62,037 nucleotides of DNA from an uncultured Clostridium sp. (GTDB lineage Bacteria; Bacillota; Clostridia; Lachnospirales; Lachnospiraceae), in the NCBI GenBank assembly GCA_945915475.1, contig CAMEFI010000020.1, forward strand, positions 1 through 62,037, read 5' to 3'. Numbering within the stretch: the stretch's first letter is position 1; each line of letters opens with the position of its first letter. Made by a program: the position numbers and the translations under genes. The notes below the pieces were generated by a model. That model was not told the origin of the DNA. It made no database searches and saw only the letters and a list, made by a program, of their open reading frames with translations. This document shows, piece by piece, positions 51,471 through 60,400 of the stretch.

Positions 51471-52529
51471 ATGAAATTTATACATATGGCAGATGTACAT
51501 TTAGGTGTACAGCCGGACAAGGGAAAACCTTGGAGTGAAGCCAGACAACAGGAGATAAAGGATACCTTTGTTAAGGTAATAGAGAATGCAGAAGCAAAAC
51601 AGGTAGATTTGTTATTGATTGCAGGAAATCTGTTTCATATGCCGCCATCAGAAGGTATGCTTCGGGATGTAGATTATATTCTTTCCAAGCTTACGAAGAC
51701 GAAGACGATTATTATTGCAGGAAGCAGTGATTATATGAAGCCGGATAGTCCTATGGCGAATTATAAATTTTCCTCTAAGACCATTTGCTTATCTGCTGAT
51801 AAGATTAGTAATGTATATATGAAAGATCTGAATACCTGTGTGACTGGTTTTTCATATAACAGCAAAGAGAATGAAGAGGATATTCTCAATCACATTAAGC
51901 CGGCAAAGCAGGGTGCTATCAATATCTTATTAGCACATGGTGGAGATTCCAGACATTTGCCATTTAATAAGAAGAATCTAAGAGAATCTAATTTTGATTA
52001 TGTGGCGCTGGGACACATCCGTAAGCCGGAAGTAATCAAGGAGAATTCGGTTATTATGTGTGGTTCTCTAGAGCCGATTGATTATACAGATACCGGAGCG
52101 AGAGGATATATTTACGGCGAGATTCAGGATGGTGTTGTAAGGACGGAATTTGTTCCGGTGGCAAAGCGCTGTTACATGAATCTATTAATCAATATTAAGC
52201 CGGATCATACACCGCCAATGATTGTTGATCTGGTAGATAAACAGATTCGTAATTTGGGAACACAGAATATTTACCGGATTCTTGTGAAAGGACAGAATCA
52301 TAACCATGATGTGTTTGATTTTTCAAGCCTTATGAACCGATATAATATTTATGAAGTGGTTACAGAGCAGGCGGGAGAATATGATTTGAATGCATTGTAT
52401 CAGGAGAATCAGAACAATTTAGTAGGTAAGTTTATTAACCAGTTATCGGATAACTACTATAGCGATGAGGTTTGTAAGAAAGCGGTCCATTATGGTCTGG
52501 ACGTATTATTAAAGACAGGAGAGCGGTAA
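51471..52529 (+). CDS. SbcD/YhaO-like metallophosphoesterase with degenerate metal-site residues
   Basis: 352 residues. The fold and DVH motif (Asp8, His10) are those of Mre11/SbcD nucleases. Other positions deviate: the GDxxD motif is GNLFH (Asp to Asn53), GNHD is GSSD (84-87), and GHxH is GHIR (181-184), while HGGD (His156) is kept. Nuclease activity is therefore doubtful. ATG 51471 has GGAAGGTG upstream. The partner ATPase gene starts one base after its stop. It may act as a structural or regulatory scaffold for that ATPase. Confidence 0.82.
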   Translation: MKFIHMADVHLGVQPDKGKPWSEARQQEIKDTFVKVIENAEAKQVDLLLIAGNLFHMPPSEGMLRDVDYILSKLTKTKTIIIAGSSDYMKPDSPMANYKFSSKTICLSADKISNVYMKDLNTCVTGFSYNSKENEEDILNHIKPAKQGAINILLAHGGDSRHLPFNKKNLRESNFDYVALGHIRKPEVIKENSVIMCGSLEPIDYTDTGARGYIYGEIQDGVVRTEFVPVAKRCYMNLLINIKPDHTPPMIVDLVDKQIRNLGTQNIYRILVKGQNHNHDVFDFSSLMNRYNIYEVVTEQAGEYDLNALYQENQNNLVGKFINQLSDNYYSDEVCKKAVHYGLDVLLKTGER

Positions 52530-52530
52530 G

Positions 52531-54204
52531 ATGAAGATTAATAAGCTGCATTTACAGGATTTTGGACAATTTCACGATAAAGATATTACACTTGCTCCTG
52601 GTGTGAATGTGTTGTACGGTGCCAATGAAGCGGGAAAGACAACAACAAAGGATTTTATTATAGGTATGTTGTATGGAGTCGATGCTCCCTCTGGTACAAC
52701 AGCCAGATTTGACCAATATGAGAAGAGAAAACCCATCAATGGAGATGCCTATGCAGGTGCCATGAAAGTGACAACGGAATCAGGAGAATATCTCATCGAG
52801 AGGAATTTCTCTCACCAGGAGAAGAGTACGGTTGTAACGGACATGGACAATGGACAGCAGGTTGCTTTGCAACAGCCGGATAGTCTGGTGGGAACTTTGA
52901 TTCATACGGATAAAAGCACATATATGAACACCCTTTGTGTTGGCCAGATGGAACTGGCAACAGATCGGGGGATTGTAGATAAGCTGAATGATTACATTGT
53001 GAATATGGCATCTGGTAAAGCGGGAGACGTTGATGCTGTTCGCGCAGTGGCACAACTGCAAGATAGGAAGAAAGAATTCTCAAATGAGGAATTAGCTGCG
53101 AAAGAGAAAGAACTTACACAGAAATTGCAATTAGACCGGGACTTTGATGAGGAGATTGCTGCAGTGCACGAGGAGTATAAGAAAGCAGAGGCTTCCGGCG
53201 GTGAGAAAAAAGAACCGAAGCTACAATTTACACCGATTAAGAATGCTTCCATGCGAGAAGAAGAGGAAGCAGAAGAAATCCATGAGGAAGAGGTGGAAGA
53301 GGAAGAACCGTTGACTAGAGAAGAAAGAGATAAGCAGATGCTTCAGAATATGGGAAAAAGAAGTATTCTGGACAATGTCTTTGTTCTTTTGTTCCTTGGT
53401 TTGTTATGTATAGCGGTATTTGTTGGAATTGCATGGGTGATTCCGGTGAATGTTCCACAGCTTAAGATGGGAATTATGGGATTTGGTGTATTGTTGGTTG
53501 TGATTACGATGATACAAGTCTTTTCAAGAAGAGCCCGGTTATATCGTCTCTTAGAAGAGTTAGAGATTGAGCAGGGATTTGAAGATGCAAAAGCAGAAGT
53601 TGCGGTGGCGCGTTCTAAGGATCGGACAGAGCTGAATGAGAAACTTTCTGAATTAAAGAATAAGGAAGAAAGTATTGTAAATGAGCGCAAGGAGCAGGAA
53701 GAAATCCTGTTAGAGATTAACCGAATCAAAGAGCAGATGGCATCAAACGAGGTAGAGACTGCAGCGTTGGATCTGGCAATTCGAACGATTCAGGATTTAT
53801 CAGAAGAGATATATGATTCTTTTGGAAGTGTACTAAATGAGCAGGTTTCTGCAATATTTAGCAGGATTACAAATCATAAATATACAGATGTCAGAATTGA
53901 CAACCAGTTAAGAGTAATGGTGAAGAGTGGAAACTCCTATATTGGAATGGACTATTTAAGTACCGGAACAATAGAGCAGATTTATCTGGCACTTCGTTTA
54001 TCAATTGCCAATGTATTAATTGCAGAAGATTTGCCAATTATCATAGATGACATTTTTGTCACATATGATTATCAAAGATTATATGATACATTAAGCTGTC
54101 TGAGCGAGTATATGAATCGACAGATTATTTTATTTACAACCAATCCTGGTATTCAGGATATGTTGACACAGTTGGGAATTGCGAATCATGCAATTTCTCT
54201 GTAG
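52531..54204 (+). CDS. SbcC/YhaN-like AAA ATPase with internal membrane helices
   Basis: 557 residues. Walker A GANEAGKTT is near residue 30. Short coiled-coil arms surround two hydrophobic segments near 275-330 (FVLLFLGLLCIAVFVGIAW and the following VLLVVITMIQVF), suggesting membrane anchoring. The signature LSTGTIEQIYLALRL and Walker B IIIDDIFVTYD are at the C-terminus. Much shorter than SbcC (>1000). It is coupled to the metallophosphoesterase-like gene and probably forms a membrane-bound Rad50-like complex. Role in DNA repair is inferred from the family only. Confidence 0.85.
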   Translation: MKINKLHLQDFGQFHDKDITLAPGVNVLYGANEAGKTTTKDFIIGMLYGVDAPSGTTARFDQYEKRKPINGDAYAGAMKVTTESGEYLIERNFSHQEKSTVVTDMDNGQQVALQQPDSLVGTLIHTDKSTYMNTLCVGQMELATDRGIVDKLNDYIVNMASGKAGDVDAVRAVAQLQDRKKEFSNEELAAKEKELTQKLQLDRDFDEEIAAVHEEYKKAEASGGEKKEPKLQFTPIKNASMREEEEAEEIHEEEVEEEEPLTREERDKQMLQNMGKRSILDNVFVLLFLGLLCIAVFVGIAWVIPVNVPQLKMGIMGFGVLLVVITMIQVFSRRARLYRLLEELEIEQGFEDAKAEVAVARSKDRTELNEKLSELKNKEESIVNERKEQEEILLEINRIKEQMASNEVETAALDLAIRTIQDLSEEIYDSFGSVLNEQVSAIFSRITNHKYTDVRIDNQLRVMVKSGNSYIGMDYLSTGTIEQIYLALRLSIANVLIAEDLPIIIDDIFVTYDYQRLYDTLSCLSEYMNRQIILFTTNPGIQDMLTQLGIANHAISL

Positions 54205-54239
54205 GAACTTGTTCATATAGCTGGAAATGAGGGAATAAC

Positions 54240-56672
54240 ATGGCTGATAACAGAAAGCCTACGTCAGATGAAAGAAGAAAGATGAATTCGACTTCTCAAA
54301 GTACAAACCAGAATAATAGAAATGCTTCCACAAAGACAAAGAAGTCTCCGGAAGAATTAGAGCGAATGCGAAAACGGAAGGCAAAGAGGGAACGGAAACG
54401 GAAGCGTAAGAGAGTAAGAAGAATTATTCTGAGCTATTTGTTTGTTGTGTTTTTGCTAGTCTTTGCCATTGGTGGCTATTTTGTATATGAGAAGTTTGGC
54501 AAGGATATATTAGCTTACCAGAATGAAGCCAGGGAACTGGTTGAAAATTCTTCGGAATCTACATTTCGTCAGGATGAGACGTCCATTGTATATGATGCGA
54601 ATGGTAAGAAACTTCGGGAAGTAACCGGCGAGAAAGAAGTATATTATAAGACCTATGATGAGATTCCTGCCTATTTTGTCGAGGCGATGGTGTCTGTAGA
54701 GGATAGACGTTTCTATGAACATCACGGTGTGGATTATGAGGGTATCATGCGTGCAGCATACATATTGTTCAAGAATAACGGACAGATTACGCAGGGGGCC
54801 AGTACCATTACACAGCAGCTTGCAAGAGGTATATTCCTTACAAATGAAGTAAGTTATGAACGTAAGATTAAAGAGATTTTCATCGCATGGGAGCTGGAGA
54901 AGAAGTATACCAAACAGCAGATATTGGAATTTTATCTGAACAATATTTTCTTTTCCAATGGATATTATGGAATCGGAGCGGCAGCAAAAGGATATTTTGA
55001 TAAAGATCTGGATGAATTGTCAGTAGCAGAAGTTGCTTATTTGTGTGCGATTCCGAATAGTCCGACGTATTATGATCCCCGCGTGAATCCGGAGCATACA
55101 ACGGAACGGCAGCATAAGATTCTAGGAGATATGCATGAACTTGGATATCTCAATGATTTGGAATATGAGATGGCCATGGATGAGAAGGTGACCTTAGCAC
55201 CGGAGAAGAAGATCAGTCATGATTATGTGGAGACATTTACGAATTTCTGTGCTACAGAAGCATTGATGGAAGCATCCGGATTTGAATTCCAGTACAAGTT
55301 TGATACGATTGATGAACAACACGAGTATAATGAGCGTTATCGTGCAGTCTATGATGAGTATTATGCAACATTGTACACGGGAGGATATCAGATTTATACA
55401 TCCATTGAACCAAAGAAGCAGAGATTGTTACAGAAGACGATAGATGAGACTTTATCTGTGGATGAAGAAAAGAATGAGGAGACAGGTATCTATAATCTCC
55501 AGGGAGCTTCTACCTGTATTGATAATGCTACGGGAAGAGTAGTGGCAATCGTTGGTGGACGTACACAGAATGAATTACAGGGTTATAGTCTGAACCGGGC
55601 ATATCAGAGTGCAAGACAACCGGGTAGTACCATCAAACCTTTAGTTGTATATACACCGCAGTTAGAAAGAGGTTACACACCACAGACTCGTGTGGATGAT
55701 AATGCCTTTGAACAGGCAGATATGCCGGAGAATTCCGGGAAATCCTATTCCGGTATGATTTCTCTTGCACAGGCGGTTGCGGCATCTAAGAACGTGGTGG
55801 CATACCGGTTATTTGGAGAACTCACTCCACAGGTAGGTGTGGAATATCTGCTGAATATGAACTTTAATTATCTGACGATTGAAGATCGTCAGAACATGGC
55901 AGCCTGTCTGGGAGGGCTTACTTACGGTGCTACAACCGTAGAGATGGCATCCGGCTATTCCACTATTGAGAATGATGGAGAGTTCCGTAAACCGACTTGT
56001 ATTGTGAAGATTACAGATTCTCAAGGGAATGAGGTTGTAAAGGATAACATTAAGTCTAGGCAGGTATATGAGTTAAATGCTTCTAGAATGATGACTTCTA
56101 TGTTACAGGGAGTATTTACCGGAGGTACCGCAAGTGGACTTGGAATACCGGGAATGTCCTGTGCGGGTAAAACAGGTACGACAGATAATAACACAGATGG
56201 ATGGTTCTGTGCATACACACCGTATTATACCACCAGTGTATGGGTTGGATATGATACACCACAGGCAACAAGAGGTTTGTGGGGGTCTACTTATCCGGGA
56301 AGAATCTGGCACGATTATATGACGGAGATTCATGAAGGTAAAAAAGATATTGGATTTCCGGATTATGAATGGGTTCGTTCGACAAAGGATTGGAAGGATA
56401 CCCGTTCAAGTTCGGAAGATTCTGAGGATGACGACGACAAGAAGAAAAAGAAGAAGAAAAAGAAAGAGAAGACAACAGAGGTGTCAACGGATGCAACCGC
56501 AGTAACGGATCCGTCTGTACCGGCAACACCGGCAACAGAAGCGCCGACAACAGCGGCACCGGTAACGGAAGCGCCGACAACGCAGGCACCGGCAACAGAA
56601 GCACCGGTAACGGAAGCACCGACAACAGCGGCACCGTCGACGGATGCAACAACGGCGCAACCAACATCTTAG
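54240..56672 (+). CDS. Class A penicillin-binding protein (PBP1A)
   Basis: 810 residues. A Lys/Arg-rich cytoplasmic tail and one membrane helix near 62-83 are followed by the glycosyltransferase domain (VEDRRFYEHHGVDYEGIMRA, ASTITQQLARG) and the transpeptidase domain: SxxK in GSTIKP, SxN in AASKNVVAY, and KTGTTDNNTDGW. It polymerises and cross-links peptidoglycan. The last ~90 residues are a polylysine stretch then Thr/Pro/Ala repeats (TEAPTTAAP-like), a typical surface-exposed low-complexity tail. RBS GGGAATAAC precedes the ATG. A strong terminator follows. Confidence 0.93.
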   Translation: MADNRKPTSDERRKMNSTSQSTNQNNRNASTKTKKSPEELERMRKRKAKRERKRKRKRVRRIILSYLFVVFLLVFAIGGYFVYEKFGKDILAYQNEARELVENSSESTFRQDETSIVYDANGKKLREVTGEKEVYYKTYDEIPAYFVEAMVSVEDRRFYEHHGVDYEGIMRAAYILFKNNGQITQGASTITQQLARGIFLTNEVSYERKIKEIFIAWELEKKYTKQQILEFYLNNIFFSNGYYGIGAAAKGYFDKDLDELSVAEVAYLCAIPNSPTYYDPRVNPEHTTERQHKILGDMHELGYLNDLEYEMAMDEKVTLAPEKKISHDYVETFTNFCATEALMEASGFEFQYKFDTIDEQHEYNERYRAVYDEYYATLYTGGYQIYTSIEPKKQRLLQKTIDETLSVDEEKNEETGIYNLQGASTCIDNATGRVVAIVGGRTQNELQGYSLNRAYQSARQPGSTIKPLVVYTPQLERGYTPQTRVDDNAFEQADMPENSGKSYSGMISLAQAVAASKNVVAYRLFGELTPQVGVEYLLNMNFNYLTIEDRQNMAACLGGLTYGATTVEMASGYSTIENDGEFRKPTCIVKITDSQGNEVVKDNIKSRQVYELNASRMMTSMLQGVFTGGTASGLGIPGMSCAGKTGTTDNNTDGWFCAYTPYYTTSVWVGYDTPQATRGLWGSTYPGRIWHDYMTEIHEGKKDIGFPDYEWVRSTKDWKDTRSSSEDSEDDDDKKKKKKKKKEKTTEVSTDATAVTDPSVPATPATEAPTTAAPVTEAPTTQAPATEAPVTEAPTTAAPSTDATTAQPTS

Positions 56673-56689
56673 ATATATGATTGCATTAG

Positions 56690-56722
56690 AAAAGGGATGT
56701 CACTTTGTGGCATCCCTTTTTT
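56690..56722. terminator. Terminator between the PBP gene and prs
   Basis: AAAAGGGATG...CATCCCTTTT with an inner CAC/GTG pair and loop TTT, followed by T-rich sequence. It suits both convergent genes. Confidence 0.8.
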
Positions 56723-56735
56723 CCATCCGATATAC

Positions 56736-57929
56736 TTAGTAATTTTCCCGAATGGTATGTTTGCTACGGTATTCATTCACACGATCCTGAATACGATCAT
56801 TTGGATCTAAGATATCTGAAATAGATGCATCATGATTCAAATGGTCGATCAATAATGCAATATATTTGCTCATATCTGCGGTGATATGCCAGTCTCTGGA
56901 AAGTAATTCCGGTGACTGGTAGGTTAAGTTTGTTGTAATGACTTTCTCGATAATACCATCTTCTTTTGCCTTGTCGAACACACTGAGTCCGCTTGTGAAC
57001 AGACCGAAGGTACATACACAGAAGACTCTCTTTGCTTTGCGAGCCTTTAACTGTTTGGCAACATCAATCATACTTTCGCCGGAGGCAATCATGTCATCAA
57101 TAATGATAACATCTTTGTTTTCCACAGAATCTCCTAAGAATTCGTGGGCGACAATTGGGTTGCGACCATTTACTACAGTGCTGTAGTCTCTCCTTTTATA
57201 GAACATTCCCACGTCAACACCTAAAATATTTGCAAAGTAGATGGCGCGATTCATGGCACCCTCATCCGGACTGATTACCATTAAATGTTCCTTGTCAAGC
57301 TCTAAGTCATGGGTAGATAACAATAAAGCTTTTAAGAACTGGTAGGTTGGACGGATATTCTCAAATCCATGAAGAGGAATCGCATTCTGTACACGCGGAT
57401 CATGGGCATCAAAGGTAATGATATTGTCAACTCCGAGACTTACAAGTTCCTGTAAGCAAAGTGCACAGTCAAGAGATTCGCGGCTGCTTCTCTTGTGCTG
57501 ACGGCTTTCATATAGAAACGGCATAATGACGGTAATTTTACGGGCTTTACCACCACAGGCAGCGATGATACGCTTCAAATCTGCATAGTGGTCATCCGGT
57601 GACATTGGACATTCGTGACCATATAGATTATAGGTAATATTATAATTTGTTACATCTACAAGCAGATATAAGTCCTTGCCTCGTACAGATTCTAACAGTT
57701 CTCCCTTTGCTTCTCCGGAACCAAAACGAGGACAAACCGATTTTACAAGGTAAGAATCCTTCTCGTATCCGTTAAATGCAATGGTTGACTTCTCAGCGTT
57801 GTTTCTGGCTGCTCTCCATCTGGAAAGGTAAGAGTCTACACGCTCGCCTAGAGTAGTACAGCTATCTAGCGCAATGATACCTAACTGTCCTACAGGAATG
57901 GTTGATAATAAATTACTGTCATTTGGCAT
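56736..57929 (-). CDS. prs: Ribose-phosphate pyrophosphokinase, long form
   Basis: 397 residues, about 80 longer than the usual 310-320. The PRPP loop VIIIDDMIASGESMID is a variant of the typical DDMIDTAGTI. The flexible catalytic loop is PFLYESRQHKRSSRESLD, which differs from the usual YARQDRK. HDPRVQ is a metal-binding site variant. It makes PRPP from ribose-5-phosphate and ATP for nucleotide, His and Trp synthesis. It is last of a minus-strand group after dnaD and dnaI. Confidence 0.88.
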   Translation of the reverse strand: MPNDSNLLSTIPVGQLGIIALDSCTTLGERVDSYLSRWRAARNNAEKSTIAFNGYEKDSYLVKSVCPRFGSGEAKGELLESVRGKDLYLLVDVTNYNITYNLYGHECPMSPDDHYADLKRIIAACGGKARKITVIMPFLYESRQHKRSSRESLDCALCLQELVSLGVDNIITFDAHDPRVQNAIPLHGFENIRPTYQFLKALLLSTHDLELDKEHLMVISPDEGAMNRAIYFANILGVDVGMFYKRRDYSTVVNGRNPIVAHEFLGDSVENKDVIIIDDMIASGESMIDVAKQLKARKAKRVFCVCTFGLFTSGLSVFDKAKEDGIIEKVITTNLTYQSPELLSRDWHITADMSKYIALLIDHLNHDASISDILDPNDRIQDRVNEYRSKHTIRENY

Positions 57930-57959
57930 GGTTTTCTTTTCCTCCGTTAAAATGATTCA

Positions 57960-58958
57960 TTATTGTTGCATTGCTTTTCTTCGTTTGGCTAAGCGGATAT
58001 TGCCGCCATAGAAGTGAAAGACCTTGTATTCTGCAAAAATACGTGTGGTAATTCGGTCGGAATACCGCTCGGTTAATTCCTGCAAATTGAGATTGGTGGA
58101 GATAACAGTGGATCTGTCTTCCCGCATTCTCGTATTTAATATATCATAAAGTTCAGAAGATACAAAGGAATTTGTAAATTCTGTACCAAGGTCGTCAATA
58201 ATCAACAAGTCGCAGTGGTACAGATAGTGGTAAGTGTCCCGGCTGTCTGTATTCTGGCTGTTCTTCATAATGACATCTGCACAGACATCTTCAAAAAGAT
58301 GGATTGCAGTTTGATAGAGCACAGTGTGCTGGGTATCTAATAAAGATTTGGCAATACAATTGGATAGATAAGTTTTGCCAAGACCTGTCTCACCATAGAA
58401 TAAAAGATTGCCCCCCTCTTTGTCAAATGTTTCGATAAAAGATTTTGTTTTGTTAAGAATATTATTCATATTCTCGTAAGGGGTGTAAGGATGTTTGCCG
58501 TCCGGTTCTTTGGAATAATAGTCTAGATCAAAGTGTTCAAAGTTCTCCACCTGCAAAATGCGGTCTAATGTGGACTGCCGGTATAACAGAGAAATAGCAG
58601 CCTGTTTGAAACAATTGCAATATTCGTTGCCGATACGACCGGTATCTTTACAAAGGGGACAGGTATAAATGGGCTGTAGATAGTCAGCCGGATATCCGTT
58701 TTCTTTTAATAAATGCTTTTTCTCAGCAATCAGATCCTGGTTGTGCTGCTGTACCTTACCGGTGGCATTGATGCCCTGCTTTAAACGGGAACGGACAGCA
58801 TCAATAGAGGAAGTGGCAATGGTATTGTCAATTTCCCGGATCCTTGGAATTTGGGCATATATAGAAGCTTTACGTTCATTTTCCAAGGCACGATTTTCAA
58901 TTTGGTTTTTGTAGTAGATGCTCATCAGCTCATCATACTGGGAATCACTAAATGCCAT
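57960..58958 (-). CDS. DnaI/DnaC-like helicase loader ATPase
   Basis: 332 residues. The N-terminal half has a zinc-type motif CPLCKDTGRIGNEYC (near 105-120), then the AAA+ domain with Walker A GETGLGKTYLSN near 192 and Walker B LLIIDDLGTE. This matches the DnaI/IstB-like loader, which places the DnaB helicase (encoded at 19855) on DNA. Its start overlaps the dnaD stop by one base (TAATG). No insertion-sequence transposase lies beside it, so the chromosomal loader role is favoured. Confidence 0.88.
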   Translation of the reverse strand: MAFSDSQYDELMSIYYKNQIENRALENERKASIYAQIPRIREIDNTIATSSIDAVRSRLKQGINATGKVQQHNQDLIAEKKHLLKENGYPADYLQPIYTCPLCKDTGRIGNEYCNCFKQAAISLLYRQSTLDRILQVENFEHFDLDYYSKEPDGKHPYTPYENMNNILNKTKSFIETFDKEGGNLLFYGETGLGKTYLSNCIAKSLLDTQHTVLYQTAIHLFEDVCADVIMKNSQNTDSRDTYHYLYHCDLLIIDDLGTEFTNSFVSSELYDILNTRMREDRSTVISTNLNLQELTERYSDRITTRIFAEYKVFHFYGGNIRLAKRRKAMQQ

Positions 58959-60121
58959 TATTGATTGGTCTCCTGTAGGAATAAGTCTTCAAATTCATTC
59001 ACTACCGTTGTATCGGTAGAACTTTGATAATTGTTAAACTGGTTCGTTGAGGTCTTGCCGGTAGTTGTCTTTTTCTTTTTCTCGGCTTCCCATTGTCGGT
59101 CTAATTCTTCAATATCAGAAAGCTTGCGGACGTTTTTCTTATGCCAGCTTTCTAAGATGCCGTTGACATAGTTAAAGTTAGCGGAATGTGGCTTAGCGGT
59201 AATCGCACGCTTGCACGCTTCCATAATAATATTCTTGTTGAAGGAATATGTATTGTACCAGGTATCAATATAAGCCGTTTCGGTTGGAGTTGGAACTCTT
59301 CTTGGAATTCCTAATTGCTTCAAAACGGCCACATATATGGAGTTATAATTCTTGGATGCCACCTTGGCATCTTCCACGGTGGTAATACCATTTTTGTACC
59401 ATTCAATGGCAACCGCCTCGATGTAGCGGCAACTCTTTTTATTGATGGATACACAATATTCCACTAAGTATTCTAATAACTCAGGACTAAAGGATAACTC
59501 TTCATATATGTATAGTAAACAATGGATATCTGATTGTGTCAATGGTTTTCCAAAATATATCTCGGTCTGGTAGAGAAGATTACCAAAATCCTCGTCTTCT
59601 TTCTTAGACGCAACAAAGGACGGTTTGTAGTTTACTTTTTTTGGAACCGGACAGGATTCTTCTATCTCCCGGGTAGACGTCCTGTCTGAAGAAGTTTCGA
59701 TGTTTCCGGCAGGCGTTTTTCCTTCTGCAACGGCCGAGGTCTGTCTGGTGGCTGCGGTCTGGTGATCGGCAGTAAGACTGTCCAGGACAGATAAGGAGGC
59801 ATCATTGTCGTCATTCCCTGCTTTTGCAGTAAGAGGAAGTAACGTAATGCCTGTCAATACATTATCCTCTGTATATTCTAATTGTAAAACACCTTGTTTA
59901 ATCCAATATTTGACTGCCCGGCAAATGTCTTTTTCTGTTAAATTAAAATGATCCGCAATTCCGGCTACTGTTACTTCTTTTCCACTGTTAAGCAGCCTTA
60001 CCAGATAGAGATAAATCTTTACGAACTCACCATTTGCCTCCGTCATATAGTAGTCAATAAAGAAGTTAGAAACAGCAGAATATGTCTCTCGGTTTTTTGT
60101 TGTAATAGTGATGGTGTCCAC
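58958..60121 (-). CDS. DnaD-like primosome protein
   Basis: 387 residues. The N-terminal winged helix is near 30-80 (YLYLVRLLNSGKEVTVAGIADHF), a variable Ser/Thr-rich linker covers about 95-165, and the C-terminal DnaD/DnaB_2 helical domain contains YNSIYVAVLKQLGIPRRVPTPTE and YVNGILESWHKKNV. DnaD-like proteins remodel DNA for helicase loading. The start is GTG with AGGAGG 8 bases upstream. It is translationally coupled to the loader gene. A -10 box TATAAT lies at 60159-60154 and DnaA-box-like sequences lie further upstream. Confidence 0.87.
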   Translation of the reverse strand: MDTITITTKNRETYSAVSNFFIDYYMTEANGEFVKIYLYLVRLLNSGKEVTVAGIADHFNLTEKDICRAVKYWIKQGVLQLEYTEDNVLTGITLLPLTAKAGNDDNDASLSVLDSLTADHQTAATRQTSAVAEGKTPAGNIETSSDRTSTREIEESCPVPKKVNYKPSFVASKKEDEDFGNLLYQTEIYFGKPLTQSDIHCLLYIYEELSFSPELLEYLVEYCVSINKKSCRYIEAVAIEWYKNGITTVEDAKVASKNYNSIYVAVLKQLGIPRRVPTPTETAYIDTWYNTYSFNKNIIMEACKRAITAKPHSANFNYVNGILESWHKKNVRKLSDIEELDRQWEAEKKKKTTTGKTSTNQFNNYQSSTDTTVVNEFEDLFLQETNQ

Positions 60122-60218
60122 TGATTTTCCCTCCTTTTTTCATAAGCAAATGGATTATAGCATAGTGTTTTCAAAAAGGAAATAGAACGCTTGTTTTGGA
60201 TGTTGTTTAGTCGTTAAA

Positions 60219-60245
60219 TGTGGAAAATGTGGAAAATGTGGACAA
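60219..60245 (-). promoter_or_regulatory. Three adjoining DnaA-box-like 9-mers upstream of dnaD
   Basis: Read on the minus strand these are TTTTCCACA, TTTTCCACA and TTGTCCACA, at 60227-60219, 60236-60228 and 60245-60237, exactly head to tail. The first two fit the relaxed DnaA-box consensus TTWTNCACA. A further inverted pair ATATCCACA/TGTGGATAT is at 60343-60351 and 60383-60391. The group sits 60-90 bases upstream of the dnaD -10 box. Confidence 0.55.
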
Positions 60246-60341
60246 ATGGTAGACATAATCTGTTCTCTGTTAGTATCTCGCAAAAAAGAATATGTATTCC
60301 CGTTGTTTGTTCTAATGAAAATAAAATGTTATGTAAATAGA

Positions 60342-60392
60342 AATATCCACAACCTATTCCTTTCATGGGAAAGAGAATGGATTGTGGATATT
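60342..60392. repeat. Hairpin AATATCCACAA/TTGTGGATATT between murC and dnaD
   Basis: A perfect 11-bp inverted repeat (60342-60352 and 60382-60392) with inner pairing between ATTCCTTTC and GAAAGAGAAT. It could end murC transcription, although the T-run is weak, or present two near DnaA boxes. The 279-base gap 60122-60400 holds no gene. Confidence 0.55.
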
Positions 60393-60400
60393 GTGCATAA

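Noticed and set aside
57960-58958. IstB-like insertion-sequence helper
   Set aside because: No transposase gene is next to it; coupling with a DnaD-like gene and the zinc motif fit a DnaI-type helicase loader.
60219-60245. Possible CRISPR or tandem satellite
   Set aside because: The units are 9 bp and exactly adjacent without spacers, so this is no CRISPR array. DnaA-box-like sequences are a better reading.
60122-60400. Replication origin next to dnaD/dnaI
   Set aside because: Only a few imperfect DnaA boxes, no dnaA-dnaN genes and no AT-rich unwinding region next to them.
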